This document shows positions 12,311-13,077 of a stretch of 13,077 nucleotides of DNA, piece by piece. The first letter of the stretch is position 1; each line of letters starts with the position of its first letter. This DNA comes from Devosia sp. (GTDB lineage: Bacteria; Pseudomonadota; Alphaproteobacteria; Rhizobiales; Devosiaceae): the NCBI GenBank assembly GCA_025352765.1, contig JANXSI010000326.1:1-13077 (forward strand), given 5' to 3'. The notes under the pieces were generated by a model. The model did not search any database. It saw only the letters and a program-made list of their open reading frames with translations, and had not been told where the DNA came from. The translations under genes were made by a program, and so were the position numbers.

Positions 12311-12409
12311 GGTGTCCTTATACCCGATCGCGGCGGGTGAGCGAGCCCATCGGATCGATGCGCTAGAGCCTAAGCCAGTCACCATCGACTAACGTGAACG
12401 GAGCAAGAG

Positions 12410-12832
12410 ATGACCATCAAGACCACCACGCACCTCAATTTCCGCGGCACCGCCCGCGCCGCGCTCGAGTTCTACCGATCCGTCTTCGGGGGCGAGCTTA
12501 CCTCAGTCACCTACAGTCAGGCTGGTGCGGTGCAAAAGCCGTCCGAGTCCGATCAGATCATGTGGGGACAGGTCGAAGCCGAGAGCGGCTTTCGCATCAT
12601 GGCCTATGACGTGCCCTCGGCCAAGGCGTGGGAGCCCGGCACGATCCCGATGTTCGTGTCGATCCGCGGCCAGGATGCAGACGACATCGCAGTTGTTTGG
12701 GCGAAGCTAGCCCAAGGCTCCTCGATCGTTGTGCCGCTGGCCAAGGCAGCTTGGTCGCCGCTCTACGGCATGCTGAAGGATGCTTTCGGCGTGACCTGGG
12801 TTCTGGATGTCGAGGGTCCCTACCAGGCCTGA
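12410..12832 (+). CDS. PhnB-like VOC-superfamily protein
   Basis: A 140-residue protein of the vicinal-oxygen-chelate fold (PhnB/3-demethylubiquinone-methyltransferase-like DUF group). THLNFRGTARAALEFYRSVF, then GGEL, at residues 7-31 is the diagnostic N-terminal beta-alpha unit. FRIMAYDVPSA (about 62-72) and VVPLAKAAWSPLYGMLKDAF, then GVTWVLDV, near the C-terminus are the matching later blocks. The fold is used by glyoxalases, dioxygenases and fosfomycin-resistance enzymes, but PhnB-like members mostly have no known reaction and none is assigned. ATG 12410 has CGGAG 7 nt upstream. The gene is divergent from a YafY-type regulator, which probably controls it. A hairpin at 12851-12874 follows. 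Confidence 0.9.
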   Translation: MTIKTTTHLNFRGTARAALEFYRSVFGGELTSVTYSQAGAVQKPSESDQIMWGQVEAESGFRIMAYDVPSAKAWEPGTIPMFVSIRGQDADDIAVVWAKLAQGSSIVVPLAKAAWSPLYGMLKDAFGVTWVLDVEGPYQA

Positions 12833-12850
12833 GGCGAACAGTCAGGGTAT

Positions 12851-12883
12851 GGCAGCCGAAAGTCCTCTGCTGCCTGCCTTTTC
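12851..12883 (+). terminator. candidate terminator of the VOC gene
   Basis: GGCAGC (12851-12856), 12-base loop, GCTGCC (12869-12874) is followed by TGCCTTTTCC. A 6-bp GC stem with a short T-run lies 19 bp after the VOC stop and before the icd promoter. The long loop makes it a moderate candidate. Confidence 0.45.
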
Positions 12884-12906
12884 CACCCCCGGTTTTGTGC
12901 TATAGC
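12877..12906 (+). promoter_or_regulatory. candidate icd promoter
   Basis: GCTATAGCG at about 12899-12907 supplies a -10 (CTATAG or TATAGC) of the same type as that before the methyltransferase gene at 1111-1118. The -35 is poor (CCTTTT or TTTTCC at 16-18 bp). The leader to the icd start would be about 25-30 nt. Confidence 0.4.
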
Positions 12907-12936
12907 GTCGCGCACATTCGGAAGGAGAATTCATCT

Positions 12937-13077
12937 ATGTCCAAGATCAAAGTCGCCAACCCGGTCGTCGATCTCGACGGCGACGAGATGACCCGCATCA
13001 TCTGGCAGGCGATCAAGGACAAGCTGATCCTGCCCTACCTCGACCTGCCGATCGAATATTACGATCTCAGCATCGAA
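12937..13077 (+). CDS. icd: NADP-dependent isocitrate dehydrogenase (5' part only)
   Basis: Only the first 47 codons are present; the gene runs past the window end. The start MSKIKVANPVVDLDGDEMTR then IIWQAIKDKLILPYLDLPIE is the characteristic N-terminus of the dimeric, eukaryote-like NADP isocitrate dehydrogenase found in rhizobia and relatives (PVVxLDGDEMTRIIW). The enzyme oxidises isocitrate to 2-oxoglutarate in the TCA cycle and supplies NADPH. The start ATG 12937 has a strong GGAAGGAG at 12919-12926, and the gene has its own GCTATAG promoter candidate. Catalytic residues lie beyond the window. Confidence 0.96.
   Translation, partial: MSKIKVANPVVDLDGDEMTRIIWQAIKDKLILPYLDLPIEYYDLSIE

Overview
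The window is GC-rich chromosomal DNA with tightly packed genes. It looks like an alphaproteobacterium of the Hyphomicrobiales (rhizobia/Devosia-like). The signs are a stand-alone rpsD outside the alpha operon, a eukaryote-like NADP isocitrate dehydrogenase N-terminus, an SbmA/BacA transporter, GCTATAG-type -10 elements and frequent GTG/TTG starts. The genus is inference only.

Layout. (1) 2-352, plus: the last 116 codons of a Bcr/CflA-type MFS exporter, convergent with a class I SAM methyltransferase (359-1081, minus, TTG start). (2) ttcA (1244-2131, minus) is divergent from sbmA (2272-3573, plus). About 130 bp rich in stem-loops lie between ttcA and the methyltransferase. (3) 3574-3785 holds a REP-like hairpin and a textbook terminator for rpsD (3786-4403, minus). 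(4) A minus-strand run reads, in transcription order: GNAT acetyltransferase (7460-8053), a paralogous GNAT (6764-7357), trmJ (5925-6731) and an MFS exporter (4638-5882). (5) A plus-strand cassette (8130-9860) encodes a GFA-type zinc protein, an RBBP9/YdeN-like serine hydrolase and two TfoX N-terminal-domain proteins. Each junction is a 4-bp stop/start overlap. Its last gene overlaps the 3' end of fabF tail to tail by 32 bp. (6) A second minus-strand run is a YafY-type WYL regulator (11564-12283), a MarR regulator (11117-11533) and fabF (9829-11097). (7) Divergent from the YafY gene is a PhnB-like VOC protein (12410-12832), followed by the first 47 codons of icd (12937 to the window end).

How the genes may work together. 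Most are ordinary housekeeping or accessory genes. TtcA and TrmJ both modify tRNA position 32. MarR-fabF looks like a locally regulated fatty-acid elongation unit, with a palindrome at the marR start. YafY-VOC is a regulator/target pair with an inverted repeat beside the regulator start. The least understood unit, and the best candidate for something undescribed, is the translationally coupled GFA-hydrolase-TfoX-TfoX cassette. No mobile element, CRISPR array, tRNA or rRNA gene was seen. No gene-free stretch exceeds 300 bp.
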